DNA from: Mesorhizobium sp. 131-2-1
GTDB taxonomy: Bacteria; Pseudomonadota; Alphaproteobacteria; Rhizobiales; Rhizobiaceae
Assembly (NCBI RefSeq): GCF_016756535.1
Contig: NZ_AP023247.1
Span: 3,348,501-3,412,500 of the forward strand
DNA length: 64,000 nucleotides
Direction: 5' to 3'
Numbering within the stretch: position 1 is the first letter of the stretch; the number at the start of each line of letters is the position of its first letter. Shown piece by piece: positions 1 to 9,371 of the stretch. The translations under genes and the position numbers were made by a program. The notes under the pieces were generated by a model. That model had not been told where the DNA came from, searched no databases, and saw nothing but the letters and a program-made list of their open reading frames with translations.

Positions 1-212
1 ATATTCTGGAATGCCTGGTCGAGCACGAGATGGGCGTCGACGAGATCGTCGCGCGCGGCCATGACCGGGCGACGGTGACGCGGGTCGAGCACCTGCTCTA
101 CATCGCCGAGTACAAGCGGCGGCAGGCCGCACCGGGCGTGAAAATCACCAGGAAGAATTTCGGCCGCGACCGCCGCTATCCAATCACCAACCGGTTCAGG
201 GACGGGCGGTAA
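1..212 (+). CDS. nadE: NAD+ synthase, C-terminal end (partial)
   Basis: Only the last 70 or so codons are present; the gene enters from the left edge in frame 3. NadE amidates deamido-NAD with ATP in the last step of NAD synthesis. The visible tail holds the family's closing segment, with a His-Leu-Leu-Tyr helix, an Ala-Glu-Tyr-Lys-Arg-Arg-Gln stretch, and KNFGRDRRYPITNRFRD followed by the stop, which is typical of the glutamine-dependent synthetases of alphaproteobacteria. Whether an N-terminal glutaminase domain is present cannot be seen. Confidence 0.85.
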   Translation, partial: ILECLVEHEMGVDEIVARGHDRATVTRVEHLLYIAEYKRRQAAPGVKITRKNFGRDRRYPITNRFRDGR

Positions 213-618
213 GCGCTTTCCTGCCCAGCTGAGCGACAGCGGCATGCAATCCGCCGTTGTTGCAAAATCGTCCCACTGCTTGGACCAGATGCGCATTTGC
301 CCGCGGCCCGGGTTGGCGATGCGACGGGGCGTCTCTATAAGAACCTCTCCGCGATTCTCCGTCTGGAGGAACCGAATGCCACGATTTGACATCGTTATGC
401 GAGGCCGCGAAGCCTAGGTCTTGATCGACGCGTCGCGAAGGCTTGCCTTCACGACAGGAGTTCGATCGAGGACGGGCATTCGCCGTTGCCGGTCGCCGCC
501 CGCACGCGGGCGAGCCGCCATTGTGCCGAACCTCCGCATTTCCAGGCGCCATTGGCGCCAACGCGGTTTTCTCAATTTCCATTACCGGGACCGGGCAATT
601 CTGCGCCCGGATGACATC
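213..618. other. intergenic gap with no supported gene
   Basis: About 400 bases between nadE and the ABC exporter. A 13-codon open frame at 376-417 has a GGAGGA-like sequence in front, but nothing downstream continues it convincingly. The open frames across the gap on both strands have an arginine- and serine-rich composition typical of shadow frames. No clear terminator or promoter could be read. Confidence 0.4.
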
Positions 619-2424
619 ATGGCTCGTTTTCGAATCGACCTGCGTGCCGAAGCCTTCCGCAGCGTGCTTGGCTTCACGCTTGGCCATTGGCGGCGCCAGC
701 CGTGGCGGCTTTCGCTGATCATGGCCGCCTTCCTCTTATCGACGCTGGCCGACGTGCTGACGCCGCTCTATTCCGGCCGGCTGGTCGATGCCGTCGCCAG
801 CAGCGCTGCTGCCGACGACGTCGCCTGGAACGCGGCAATATCGGCCTTCTGGATGCTGGTCGCCCTGGCGCTCAGCGGCGTCGTGCTGCGCAATGCCGCC
901 TTCATGGCCATCGTCGAGCTGACGCTGAAGATGATGGCCGATATCGCGGCCGACGCCTTCCATCGCGTTCAGCGTTTTTCTACCGACTGGCACGCGAACA
1001 GCTTCGCCGGCGCGACCGTGCGCAAGGTCACGCGCGGCATGTGGGCGCTCGACCTGCTTAACGACACGATTCTGATCGCGCTCTTGCCCTCGGTCGTCAT
1101 GCTCGTCGGCTCGACGCTGCTGCTCGGCTGGTTCTGGCCGCTGATGGGCGCGGTGGTCGCCGCCGGCTCGGTGCTGTTCATCATGGTGACGGCGATGCTG
1201 TCGCTTGGCTATGTCGCGCCCGCCGCCCGGCTCGCCAACACATGGGACACGCGCCTTGGCGGCTCGCTGGCCGATGCGGTGAGCTGCAATGCCGTGGTCA
1301 AAGGCTTCGGCGCCGAGGCGCGTGAGGAAGCGCGCCTCGCCCGGGTCGTCGCCAAATGGCGGGCGCGGACGCGCCGCACCTGGGTGCGCGGCACCGTCAA
1401 CGGCACCACGCAAGGCACCATGCTTCTGCTCTTGAGAGCGGCGGTGATCGGGCTTGCGTTGATGTTGTGGGCGTGGGGCGAGGCCAGCGCCGGCGACGTC
1501 GCCTTCGTGCTCACCTCGTTCTTCGTGCTGCAAGGCTATCTGCGCGATATCGGCACGCATATCCGCAATCTGCAGCGTTCGATCAACGACATGGAGGAAT
1601 TGGTTGACTTCCAGTCCGAACCGCTCGGCATCGAGGATCGGCCTGGAGCCGGGCCGATCCGGATCACCGAGGGAGGCATCGCCTTCGACAAGGTGACCTT
1701 CCACTACGGCAACCACCGGCTGCCGCTCTACCGCGATTTCTCGGTCGAAATCGCGCCCGGCGAGCGCGTCGGGCTGGTCGGCCATTCCGGTTCGGGCAAG
1801 ACGACCTTCGTCAAGCTGATCCAGCGCCTCTACGACGTGAACGCCGGCAGGATCCTGATCGACGGCCAGGATATTTCCGGGGTGGCGCAGGCATCGCTGC
1901 GGGCGCAGATCGCCATCGTCCAGCAGGAGCCGATCCTGTTCCACCGCTCGCTGGCCGAGAACATCGCCTATGCCCGGCCCAGCGCCACTCAGGCCGAGAT
2001 TGAGCACGCGGCGCGGCTGGCGAGCGCGCATGAGTTCATCGCCAACCTGCCGAAAGGCTATGGCACGCTGGTCGGCGAGCGCGGTGTGAAGCTGTCGGGC
2101 GGCGAGCGCCAGCGGGTGGCGATCGCGCGCGCCTTCCTCGCCGACGCGCGCATCCTGATCCTCGACGAGGCGACGTCCAGCCTCGATTCGGAATCGGAGG
2201 TGCTGATCCAGGAGGCGATGGAGCGGCTGATGGTCGGCCGCACGACGCTGGTCATTGCGCACCGGCTTTCGACGGTCAGGGCGCTCGACAGGCTGCTGGT
2301 GTTCGATCGCGGCCGCATCGTCGAGGAGGGCTCGCATGACCAGCTGATCCGGCTGAATGGCGGCATCTATCGCCGCCTGTTCGAGCGCCAGGCGCTCGAG
2401 CTGACCAAGGGTCTGGTCATCTGA
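619..2424 (+). CDS. ABC transporter, fused permease and ATPase (exporter type)
   Basis: A 601-residue half-transporter of the ABCB/MsbA type that would work as a homodimer in the inner membrane. The first 330 or so residues contain a six-helix transmembrane domain. The nucleotide-binding domain follows, with Walker A GHSGSGKT near residue 388, the signature LSGGERQ near 492, Walker B LILDEAT near 513 and a switch His in VIAHRLST. The frame is open from 421, but the first 66 codons look non-coding, and the ATG at 619 (MARFRIDL) gives a normal family N-terminus. The substrate cannot be told from sequence; lipids and drugs are both possible. Confidence 0.9.
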   Translation: MARFRIDLRAEAFRSVLGFTLGHWRRQPWRLSLIMAAFLLSTLADVLTPLYSGRLVDAVASSAAADDVAWNAAISAFWMLVALALSGVVLRNAAFMAIVELTLKMMADIAADAFHRVQRFSTDWHANSFAGATVRKVTRGMWALDLLNDTILIALLPSVVMLVGSTLLLGWFWPLMGAVVAAGSVLFIMVTAMLSLGYVAPAARLANTWDTRLGGSLADAVSCNAVVKGFGAEAREEARLARVVAKWRARTRRTWVRGTVNGTTQGTMLLLLRAAVIGLALMLWAWGEASAGDVAFVLTSFFVLQGYLRDIGTHIRNLQRSINDMEELVDFQSEPLGIEDRPGAGPIRITEGGIAFDKVTFHYGNHRLPLYRDFSVEIAPGERVGLVGHSGSGKTTFVKLIQRLYDVNAGRILIDGQDISGVAQASLRAQIAIVQQEPILFHRSLAENIAYARPSATQAEIEHAARLASAHEFIANLPKGYGTLVGERGVKLSGGERQRVAIARAFLADARILILDEATSSLDSESEVLIQEAMERLMVGRTTLVIAHRLSTVRALDRLLVFDRGRIVEEGSHDQLIRLNGGIYRRLFERQALELTKGLVI

Positions 2425-2502
2425 TGTGAAAGGGGCATCCGGACTGTTTCGATCCGGATGCCCCTCGAATCGATGAAAGGCGGGCCGGGAGGGGTGCCGG
2501 GA

Positions 2503-2859
2503 TCAGCCGTAGTGCAGCTTCGGCTTCGGTTCGGTGCCGGTGAACCGGACGCCGACCCGGTCGTTGCGACGCCAGCGGACCTCCGACCGGTAGGCGACGC
2601 CGTCGACCGGCACATAGAGCAGGAAGCGATCGGGAACGCGAGCGTCCGGTGCGACCTTCAACTCGGCACCGCCCTCATTCTGGTTGCGCAGGGTGCAGCT
2701 GATCTCGGAATTCGTGATGCCGGTGATGATCGAGCCACCCTTGAGCACGCGCTGGCGGTGCTTGCGACGGTTCTCGCTGGAATTGTCTTCGAGTGGTTGT
2801 GCGGGGTTGGTCATCGCCACATACGTCAGGGCATCCGAATCGATTTTAGAGGCCATCAT
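2503..2859 (-). CDS. PilZ domain protein
   Basis: About 118 residues. The centre reads RRKHRQR, the arginine-rich loop with which PilZ domains bind cyclic di-GMP, followed by GITNSEISC and a GAELKV segment where the family usually has a D/NxSxxG motif. The second motif is therefore degenerate, so nucleotide binding is likely but not assured. It ends with a beta strand RVGVRFTG typical of the fold. The start is uncertain: a TTG at 2871, ATGs at 2859 and 2856, or an internal ATG at 2814 are possible, and none has a strong ribosome site. It is transcribed away from the ABC exporter and towards its end. Confidence 0.75.
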   Translation of the reverse strand: MMASKIDSDALTYVAMTNPAQPLEDNSSENRRKHRQRVLKGGSIITGITNSEISCTLRNQNEGGAELKVAPDARVPDRFLLYVPVDGVAYRSEVRWRRNDRVGVRFTGTEPKPKLHYG

Positions 2860-2919
2860 CGCGCGCGGCAATGACCGGTCCGAAGCCTTGTTCCGATGTG
2901 CCGGTGTTTGGCGGTCAAT

Positions 2920-3408
2920 TCACGCGAATTTGCGCGGATTGGCGCAGAAATGGGCGATGATCTGGCAGAGGTCCGGCTCGTTGACCATGCGCACAGCCTC
3001 GGTCGAGCTCACCCATTTGCGCGTGCGCGCGCGCTTTTCCTTCCAGCGGTCGGCGATGCGGTCGACCAGCAACGGGAAAACCAGCACCTCGCAAGGCACT
3101 TCCTCGCCGGAAGCCAGGACCTTGGCGTAGAAATAGCGGCCGGCTTCGAGATGGGAGACCGTACCGCGCAATCCGGCTTCTTCACCTGCCTCGCGCGCCG
3201 CCGCCTCGCACAGCGGCTCCTTGGCTTCCGGCCAGCCCTTGGGCAGCACCCAGCGGCCGGTATCGCGGCTGGTGATAAGCATTATCTCGACGCCATCGCC
3301 GGCCTCGCGCCAGGGCAAAGCGGCAACCTGCAGGCGGCACGGCGCGGTGCCGAAGAGTCGCCGGACCCTTTCGGCCAGATGGTTGTGCGTCGTTGGCCTC
3401 GTCAACAT
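2920..3408 (-). CDS. Nudix hydrolase
   Basis: A 162-residue protein with a complete Nudix box around residues 55-80: the pattern Gx5Ex7REuxEExGu is met by a Gly-Trp-Pro-Glu start, an Arg-Glu pair and Glu-Glu-Ala-Gly-Leu. Such enzymes cleave nucleoside diphosphates linked to another moiety using Mg2+ or Mn2+. The flanking WVLPKGWPEAKE is like that of diphosphoinositol or diadenosine polyphosphate hydrolases (DIPP-like), but the substrate is inferred only. The ATG at 3406-3408 is the only good start. The gene lies downstream of a 200-bp AT-richer gap that probably holds its promoter. Confidence 0.85.
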   Translation of the reverse strand: MLTRPTTHNHLAERVRRLFGTAPCRLQVAALPWREAGDGVEIMLITSRDTGRWVLPKGWPEAKEPLCEAAAREAGEEAGLRGTVSHLEAGRYFYAKVLASGEEVPCEVLVFPLLVDRIADRWKEKRARTRKWVSSTEAVRMVNEPDLCQIIAHFCANPRKFA

Positions 3409-3612
3409 CGGAGAAGCTAGCCCCAGCCCTCGGATTCGTTCGTTCTCTCCCGAATCTTACGACCGATTATACGCAACAAAAGTAAAAAACTTCACAGGAA
3501 CTTGTTGAATTCCACCAAGAAAAGTCGATCGCGCGAAACAAGGTTTGCGGCGCTCATCTCTTGCATAGCAAAAAAATGCGCGATGAGCCGTTTCGGCGAA
3601 AAAGTTGACTTG

Positions 3613-4113
3613 TCAGCCGGCGTGGTCGTCGGCTATCGGCTTCTGGTAGGTGAAGCCCATATCCCAGGGGAAGTAGATCCAGGTGTCCTGGCTGACCTCG
3701 GTAACGAAGGTGTCGACCAACGGCCGCCCCTTGGGCTTGGCGTAGACGGTGGCGAAATGCGCCTTGGGCATCATGGCGCGCACGATGCCCGCGGTCTTGC
3801 CGGTGTCGGTGAGGTCGTCGATGATCAGCACGCCGGCGCCGTCGTCAGCGAGCAGCGCCGGCGTGATCTCCTTCAGAACCTGCAACTGCCCCTGGCTGGT
3901 GTAGTCGTGATAGGAGGCGACGCAGACGGTCTCGATCACGCGGATGCCGAGCTCGCGCGAGATGATCGCGGCGGGCACAAGGCCGCCGCGGGTGATGCAG
4001 ACAATCGCCTTCCACTGCCCCTTGCTGGCGCCGGCGAGCCGCCAGGCAAGCGCGCGGGCGTCGCGGTGGAACTGGTCCCAGGAGACCGGGAAGGCTTTTT
4101 CGGGAAGGGACAT
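3613..4113 (-). CDS. gpt: xanthine-guanine phosphoribosyltransferase
   Basis: A 166-residue type I phosphoribosyltransferase that salvages xanthine, guanine or hypoxanthine with PRPP. The PRPP-binding signature [13 protein letters not shown] lies near residues 93-106, with a [10 protein letters not shown] strand-loop ahead of it and a purine-contacting DTWIYFPW segment near the end. Length and motif order match the short alphaproteobacterial Gpt. It is transcribed alone, with gaps of about 150 to 200 bases on each side. Confidence 0.92.
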   Translation of the reverse strand: MSLPEKAFPVSWDQFHRDARALAWRLAGASKGQWKAIVCITRGGLVPAAIISRELGIRVIETVCVASYHDYTSQGQLQVLKEITPALLADDGAGVLIIDDLTDTGKTAGIVRAMMPKAHFATVYAKPKGRPLVDTFVTEVSQDTWIYFPWDMGFTYQKPIADDHAG

Positions 4114-4261
4114 TTTTCACGCACTCCGCAACACGCGACCAAGCGCGTGACCACATCCAAGGGGAATGCAGGCGGAATTAGCGGGAAAATGCCGCCTTTG
4201 GCAAGGTGGCGGCTAGCGATACCGGTGGACTTAACGCCGCGCTTCTTTTGAGCGGCATATG

Positions 4262-5095
4262 TTATCTCGACAGGAAGGCCGCCACGGGCGCGGTGCGCAG
4301 CACCGTGCGCGTCACGCCGCCGAACAACAGCTGGCGCAGCCAGGAATGGCTGTAGGCGCCGAGCACGAGCAGGTCGGCGCCGGTCTCGGCGATGCGGGTC
4401 TGGATCAGGTCATCGACGGAACCGCCATTCGACCTCTGCACCGAGACGCTGACGGTGGCGCCGTGCCGGGAGAGCGCGGCGGCGATCTCGGCGCCGGCGG
4501 CCTCCGGACTGTCGTCCAGCGTCTCCGGCGGATCGATGATCAATATGTCTGTCTTCTCGGCCTCACTGATGAAGGGCAGGGCGTCGAAGGCGGCGCGTGC
4601 GGCCTCCTTGCTGCCGTTCCAGGCCAGGAGCACACGCTTGAAGGTGGTGATGAGGGGGCCCGCATGCGGCACCACGAGCACGGGCCGTCCGGCATCATAG
4701 ACCAGCGTGTCGACATCGGCGCTTGGGTCGCCGCCCGTGTCGCGCTGGGCGGCGATGATCAGGTCGGCGGCGCGGACGCTGGAAATGCCGGTCAGCGCGC
4801 TGTCGCCGGAAAAGCTCTCGAGGCTGCGCCACTCGAAGGAGAGCCCCGACTCCTCGATGCGCCTCAGGAAAAGCGCTTCCAGCTTGTCGGCGCGTTCCCG
4901 GTTCATCTCGGCCGACACCTGCAGGAACTCGGTGTCCGGAAAGCCGGTGGCCGAGGTGTAAGGGACGGGAAGCGCCTCGGCATGGATGCCGACGAGATGG
5001 CTCTCGAAGCGGTCGGCAAGGGGGATGGCGCAATCGAGCACGCGCTCGGCGTCCTGCTCGTTCTGCAGTATGGCGACGATGGTCTTGAAGCGCAT
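4262..5095 (-). CDS. universal stress protein, two UspA domains
   Basis: 277 residues, about twice the size of one UspA domain. The first domain opens MRFKTIVAILQNEQDAERVL; the second opens FKRVLLAWNGSKEAARA and ends with a glycine-rich stretch, VLGAYSHSWLRQLLFGGVTRTVL, which matches the ATP-binding G-2x-G-9x-G(S/T) pattern in spacing but not perfectly. The frame stays open to 5296, but the ATG at 5093-5095 is preceded by a GAGGG ribosome site and gives the normal family start. Proteins of this kind help cells survive stress; the exact role is unknown. Confidence 0.88.
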   Translation of the reverse strand: MRFKTIVAILQNEQDAERVLDCAIPLADRFESHLVGIHAEALPVPYTSATGFPDTEFLQVSAEMNRERADKLEALFLRRIEESGLSFEWRSLESFSGDSALTGISSVRAADLIIAAQRDTGGDPSADVDTLVYDAGRPVLVVPHAGPLITTFKRVLLAWNGSKEAARAAFDALPFISEAEKTDILIIDPPETLDDSPEAAGAEIAAALSRHGATVSVSVQRSNGGSVDDLIQTRIAETGADLLVLGAYSHSWLRQLLFGGVTRTVLRTAPVAAFLSR

Positions 5096-5177
5096 GGCAG
5101 ATCCCTCATCTTGCGGCGATCGGAAATCGCCTGCGACAAACGTTAGAGGAGCGCGCTTGGTTCCGATATGACCTTGA

Positions 5178-5921
5178 TCAACCGGCCGTCCTGGCGAAGC
5201 CGGCCACCATGGCTTCGACGTCCTTGCGCGCGGCTTCCAGCGCCTCTTCGCTGCGGGCGCGCACGACGAGTTCGGTCCAGAACTTGCCGTCGCCATATTT
5301 CGGATAGGAGCCGATTATGGTGTCGGGATGCGCCTTCTGGATATCGCCCAGCGGGCCGCCGATCAGGCCCTCGCCGAAGGGGCAATGGACCGTCGCCGAC
5401 AGCATTTTGGTCCCCGCCCTCAGCGTCGGCACGACATTGTCGAGCATGGCCTGGAAGATCGCCGGCACGCCGGCCATGACATGGACGTTGCCGATGCGGA
5501 AGCCAGGTGCGATCGAAACCGGATTGTCGATATGGTCGGCGCCGCGCGGCATCCGCGCCATGCGCTTCCTCGCCTCGGTATATTCGATGCCGCGCGCGGC
5601 ATAGCTCGCTTCCAGCATCGCATAGGCCTTGGCGTCGTATTCGCATGGCACGCCGAACGCCTTGGCGATCGAATCGGCGGTGATGTCGTCATGCGTCGGG
5701 CCGATGCCGCCGGTGGTGAAGACATAGGTGTAGCGGGCGCGCACGGCATTGACCGCGGCGACGATCTCGTCCTCCTCGTCGGCAACGATGCGCACTTCCT
5801 TCAGGTCGATGCCGATGGCCGTCATGATGTCGGCGAGGTGGCCGATGTTCTTGTCCTTGGTTCGGCCCGACAGGATCTCGTCGCCGATGACGAGCATGGC
5901 GGCGGTGACGATTTCAGGCAT
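5178..5921 (-). CDS. CinA-like molybdopterin-binding domain protein
   Basis: 247 residues made of a single MoCF/CinA N-terminal domain (COG1058). Diagnostic segments are the opening AAMLVIGDEILSGRTKDKN, FTTGGIGPTHDDIT near residue 75, and a later MAGVPAIFQAMLDN. The C-terminal amide-hydrolase (PncC) domain of full CinA is absent, as in many alphaproteobacteria. It may act on damaged pyridine nucleotides or bind a pterin, but this is inferred from family. The ATG at 5921 has GGAG ahead of it and is preferred over a TTG five codons earlier. Confidence 0.85.
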   Translation of the reverse strand: MPEIVTAAMLVIGDEILSGRTKDKNIGHLADIMTAIGIDLKEVRIVADEEDEIVAAVNAVRARYTYVFTTGGIGPTHDDITADSIAKAFGVPCEYDAKAYAMLEASYAARGIEYTEARKRMARMPRGADHIDNPVSIAPGFRIGNVHVMAGVPAIFQAMLDNVVPTLRAGTKMLSATVHCPFGEGLIGGPLGDIQKAHPDTIIGSYPKYGDGKFWTELVVRARSEEALEAARKDVEAMVAGFARTAG

Positions 5922-6057
5922 GGCAGGCTCCGGCAAACAGGGTCGCCTGAGATAGCGCGGCGAGGGGCCGGCGGCAATCAGCCAGCACTATGCCACGGCG
6001 GCGCCTTGCGGCGACATCCGCGGCAGGTAATCTGCCCCGGTCTGTTGCGGGTGGAAG

Positions 6058-7071
6058 ATGCTGATATCGATTCTGTGGTGGTTGCTCGGCGGCCTGGTCG
6101 GGCTGGCGGTCGGGGTGTTTCTTTCTTTGGTGCTGGCGACATGGTGGATCGCCGCGAAGGCCGAACGGCTGGTGCCGGCGCGCGGAAAGTTTGTCGAGAT
6201 CGACGGCAACCGCATCCACTATGTCGAGGAAGGCGAGGGCCGGCCGATCGTGTTCCTGCATGGGCTAGGCGCTCAGCTCCACCATTTCCGCCACACGCTA
6301 TTCGGCTGCTTCGGTCCGGGCTATCGCCTGATTGCGCTGGACCGCCCTGGCTCCGGCTATTCGGTGCCGGCGCGCGGCGCCACCGGCCGGCTGCCGGAGC
6401 AGGCCGAAATCGTGCGCCGGTTCATCGACAAGCTGGGGCTGGAAAAGCCGCTGGTCGTTGGCCATTCGCTGGGCGGCGCGATCGCGCTGACGCTGGCGGT
6501 GGAGCATCCCGGGACGATTTCGGGCATCGCCTTGCTGGCGCCGCTCACGCATCTGGAAACCAGGGTGCGCCAGAAATTCGACTTGCTCTATGTTCCTTCA
6601 CGCCTGCTGCGCCGGATCATGGCCTATACGGTGGCGATACCGTTGAGCTTGAAATATGCAGACCCGACGATGAAGTTCATCTTCGCGCCGCAGGGCGTTC
6701 CAGGTGACTGTATGACCGGTGGAGGCGGCTGGCTCGGGCTGCGGCCCGCCCACTTTCATGCGACCTCGACCGACGTCGTAGCGGTGGAACAGGATCTCGG
6801 CCGCATCGAGCAGCGCTCTGGCGAGATCGCCATGCCGGCAGGCATTTTGTTCGGCACCGCCGACCGTGTCATTGGCATGGCTGTCCATGGCGAACCGATG
6901 CGGAGCAAGCTCCAAGGGCTCGATTTCGAGGCCGCCGATGGCCTGGGCCACATGCCGCAATTCATCGAGCCGGAGCGCGTCGCCGCTTTCGTCAGGCGCA
7001 TTGCCGAGCGCGCGTTCGCTGGCCGGACATCACCCGGCCCTCACGAGAATTTCACTGAACCTTCGGCCTGA
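6058..7071 (+). CDS. membrane-anchored alpha/beta hydrolase
   Basis: A 337-residue protein with one N-terminal hydrophobic helix (residues 3-30) followed by an alpha/beta hydrolase fold. The oxyanion loop reads FLHGLG, the nucleophile elbow is GHSLGG with Ser137, and the likely acid and base are in GTADRVIG and DGLGHMPQF. The substrate is not evident; esterase or haloalkane/lipase-like activity is possible. The gene is divergent from the CinA-like gene, with about 135 bp between them that should hold both promoters. Confidence 0.85.
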   Translation: MLISILWWLLGGLVGLAVGVFLSLVLATWWIAAKAERLVPARGKFVEIDGNRIHYVEEGEGRPIVFLHGLGAQLHHFRHTLFGCFGPGYRLIALDRPGSGYSVPARGATGRLPEQAEIVRRFIDKLGLEKPLVVGHSLGGAIALTLAVEHPGTISGIALLAPLTHLETRVRQKFDLLYVPSRLLRRIMAYTVAIPLSLKYADPTMKFIFAPQGVPGDCMTGGGGWLGLRPAHFHATSTDVVAVEQDLGRIEQRSGEIAMPAGILFGTADRVIGMAVHGEPMRSKLQGLDFEAADGLGHMPQFIEPERVAAFVRRIAERAFAGRTSPGPHENFTEPSA

Positions 7072-7124
7072 CCACCGGGTTTTATCCATGTCGCATCAGG
7101 CGACGGAGACATGGAGTAGGACCA

Positions 7125-7403
7125 ATGATGAAAATCCTTGCAGCCTCGGCTTTGACGATCGGCCTCGCCGCATCGGCAATGGCCCAGTCGGCCGAGACAA
7201 CGTCCGGCAGCCATCGCAGCTGGCTGTTCGGAAACGAGGACACGCCCGTCGATCGCAACACCACGGGCAGCATTGCCGGCAGCGATGCGTCAGGCCTCAA
7301 CACGCCGGGCAACGCCGGACCGATGGGACCTTGCGCCTACAACACGTCTGGACCCGACGCCAATGCCGGGCAGAACGTCAACGATCAGTATTGCGGCAAA
7401 TAG
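7125..7403 (+). CDS. small secreted protein of unknown function
   Basis: 92 residues with a clear Sec signal peptide (MMKILAASALTIGLAASAMA) and a probable cleavage after AMA. The mature part is rich in Gly, Asn, Thr and Ser and has only two cysteines, in GPCAYN and QYCGK, which could form a disulphide near the C-terminus. It starts 53 bp after the hydrolase stop, behind a weak purine-rich stretch. I do not recognise a named family, although such short exported proteins are common in rhizobia. Confidence 0.7.
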   Translation: MMKILAASALTIGLAASAMAQSAETTSGSHRSWLFGNEDTPVDRNTTGSIAGSDASGLNTPGNAGPMGPCAYNTSGPDANAGQNVNDQYCGK

Positions 7404-7486
7404 CCGGCCGCGCGCTCTCCTGACTGGCAGGATGCCCGCGAGGGCATCCGCGGCCGCCGCGGCAGGGGCCGCGCCAGCAACAGACG

Positions 7487-7726
7487 CTAATCGGAAACCT
7501 CGGTTTGCGGCCGGTCCCGCCCATCGGCCAGCTCGTCGTGCCAATTGCCTTCGGCGTCCTCGTACTGGATGCCGTCCGTGGCGCCGGCGATCTGCTGCTC
7601 GGCCGAAGCGATCTCGGCGGCGCGCAGCGCGTCCTGATGGGTAGCAAACGTCTCCGAGAAGGTCGCCCCGACCTTGTAGGCCCAGCCGCCATCGTGCTCG
7701 ACGATCTTGTAAGTCAGCTTCGCCAT
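7487..7726 (-). CDS. DUF2188 family small protein
   Basis: 79 residues. The pattern of the opening KLTYKIVEHDGGWAYKVGATFSETF, then a helix HQDALRAAEIASAEQQ, then the short strand IQYEDAEGNWHDE is that of DUF2188 proteins, which are found singly or in clusters in rhizobia. The ATG is preceded by GGAGGA with good spacing. Function unknown. Confidence 0.75.
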   Translation of the reverse strand: MAKLTYKIVEHDGGWAYKVGATFSETFATHQDALRAAEIASAEQQIAGATDGIQYEDAEGNWHDELADGRDRPQTEVSD

Positions 7727-7757
7727 GAAGTCCTCCGGTTGAAAAGCCCCCTTTTGC

Positions 7758-8036
7758 TCAATGCAGCCGATCGTCGGGCAAGCGGTCGTCGGGCACCAGC
7801 ACTTCCGATTCCTTGGCCGCTTCGATCAAGGCCCGGCGTGCATCCGCGGTCGAACGATATCCTTCCAGCACTTTGAGGCAAGTGTCGAGGGCATCACGAT
7901 GCCGGGGGCCGCGATTGAGCGGCCAAACCGTCATCAGGCACTCCGCCGCTTCTTTCGCGCTGCGGATCTGGCGATATTTGCCGACATGGCCGAGTTCGAC
8001 CACCACCGGCTTCTCAAAGGGCTTGCTGTCCATCAT
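7758..8036 (-). CDS. DUF982 family protein
   Basis: About 92 residues. The DUF982 pattern is visible: a strand pair ahead of KYRQIRSAKEAAECLMTVWP, then RGPRHRDALDTCLKVLEG and a C-terminal helix ADARRALIEAAKE. These proteins are abundant in Mesorhizobium and have no known function. The frame is open to a TTG at 8045, but the ATG at 8036 is more likely. It sits 31 bp upstream of the DUF2188 gene on the same strand, so the two may be co-transcribed. Confidence 0.78.
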   Translation of the reverse strand: MMDSKPFEKPVVVELGHVGKYRQIRSAKEAAECLMTVWPLNRGPRHRDALDTCLKVLEGYRSTADARRALIEAAKESEVLVPDDRLPDDRLH

Positions 8037-8112
8037 GGCCGCCAACGCTAAGCAGCCAATTTGGTTGCAATCGTGTTTTCCAGGCTGCGCCCAAACGTCT
8101 CAGCGAAGTTGG

Positions 8113-9216
8113 TCAGCCCGCCGCCTTCATCCAATGCCGCATCGTCGTCACCGAGCGGGCAAGCTGAGGCGCCGGGTGGATTTCCTCGCCGAAGGTCGCC
8201 GCTGCCCGCCATCCCCAGCGCGGATCGGCGAGGAAGGCGCGCGCCAGCGCCACCATGTCGGCTTGGCCCTCGGCAAGGATCGCCTCGGCCTGCTTCGGAT
8301 CGTCGATCAGGCCGACGGCGCGCGTCGGGATGCCGGCGCCCTTGCGCACCGCTTCGGCCAGATGCACCTGGTAGCCGGGCCCCGACGGCAGCTGCTGCAG
8401 GGGTGAGTTGCCACCGCTCGAGCAGCAGAGATAAGCGATGCCCTCGGCCTTCAGCGCCTTGGCCACCGCGATGGCGTCCTCGACATCGAAGCCGCCTTCG
8501 ACCCATTCCTTGACCGACAGACGCGTGCCGATCATGAGCCCGGGGACGGCTTTCCGCACCGCCCTGGCGATCTCGAGGACGAAACGCATGCGGTTTTCCG
8601 GCGAGCCGCCCCAGCGATCGGTGCGCTGGTTGGAGAGCGGCGACAGGAACTGGAAGATCAGGTAGCCGTGCGCGGCGTGCAGTTCGATGAAGTCGAAGCC
8701 GGCGCGCTCGGCGCGCCTCGCCGCGTCGGCGAAATGCTCGATGACCTGCAGGATCTCGTCTTCCTCCAGCGCGTGCGGCACCTGCCAGCCCTTGTCGTAG
8801 GCGATGGCCGACGCTGACACGATCGGCCAGGGATCCTCGTCGGCCGCGAGCGGGCCGCCGCCTTCCCACGGCTTGCGATTGGAGGCCTTGCGGCCGGCAT
8901 GGGCAAGCTGGGTACCGAATTTCGTGCCGGGCGCGGCGACGCGTCTTGCCGCGTCCAGCGTGCGCCGGGCAGCGGCTTCGTTGTCGTCGGAATAGAGGCC
9001 GAGGCAGCCATGTGTGATGCGGCCGCGCCGCTCGACGTCGGTCATCTCGACGGTGACCATGCCGGCGCCGGACATGGCAAGGTTCATCCAATGGTAAAGA
9101 TGCCAGTCGCTGGCAGAGCCATCCTCGGCCGAATACTGGCACATCGGCGCCACTGCGATGCGGTTGGGGAAGGTGAGTTCGCCGAGCGTGATCGGCTGGA
9201 AAAGCGATGAGGTCAT
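8113..9216 (-). CDS. NADH:flavin oxidoreductase, old-yellow-enzyme family (YqjM-like)
   Basis: 367 residues, a single FMN TIM barrel. The segment PMCQYSAEDG places Cys26 and Tyr28 as in the YqjM class of ene-reductases, where the cysteine tunes the FMN and the tyrosine reaches the active site. QLAHAGRKAS and ELHAAHGYL hold the conserved histidines that bind the substrate carbonyl. Such enzymes reduce activated C=C bonds with NADPH. The ATG is preceded by GGAGCT at good spacing. It is a free-standing gene with no obvious partner. Confidence 0.9.
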   Translation of the reverse strand: MTSSLFQPITLGELTFPNRIAVAPMCQYSAEDGSASDWHLYHWMNLAMSGAGMVTVEMTDVERRGRITHGCLGLYSDDNEAAARRTLDAARRVAAPGTKFGTQLAHAGRKASNRKPWEGGGPLAADEDPWPIVSASAIAYDKGWQVPHALEEDEILQVIEHFADAARRAERAGFDFIELHAAHGYLIFQFLSPLSNQRTDRWGGSPENRMRFVLEIARAVRKAVPGLMIGTRLSVKEWVEGGFDVEDAIAVAKALKAEGIAYLCCSSGGNSPLQQLPSGPGYQVHLAEAVRKGAGIPTRAVGLIDDPKQAEAILAEGQADMVALARAFLADPRWGWRAAATFGEEIHPAPQLARSVTTMRHWMKAAG

Positions 9217-9371
9217 GAAAAGAGCTCCGGCGGGGGATGCTGTTATTTAGGCGAGGGCACCGGCACGCACCAGATACGAGGCGGTGAAACCTGCTTCTGG
9301 CCCAATCGCTGGCCGGATTGCATGAGCGCCGGTTCGCGGTTACGCCTTGCCGCCGGTACAAGGAGTTCATC

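Noticed and set aside
376..417. A 13-codon open frame with a good ribosome site
   Set aside because: Too short and not continued in any frame; no family pattern could be shown.
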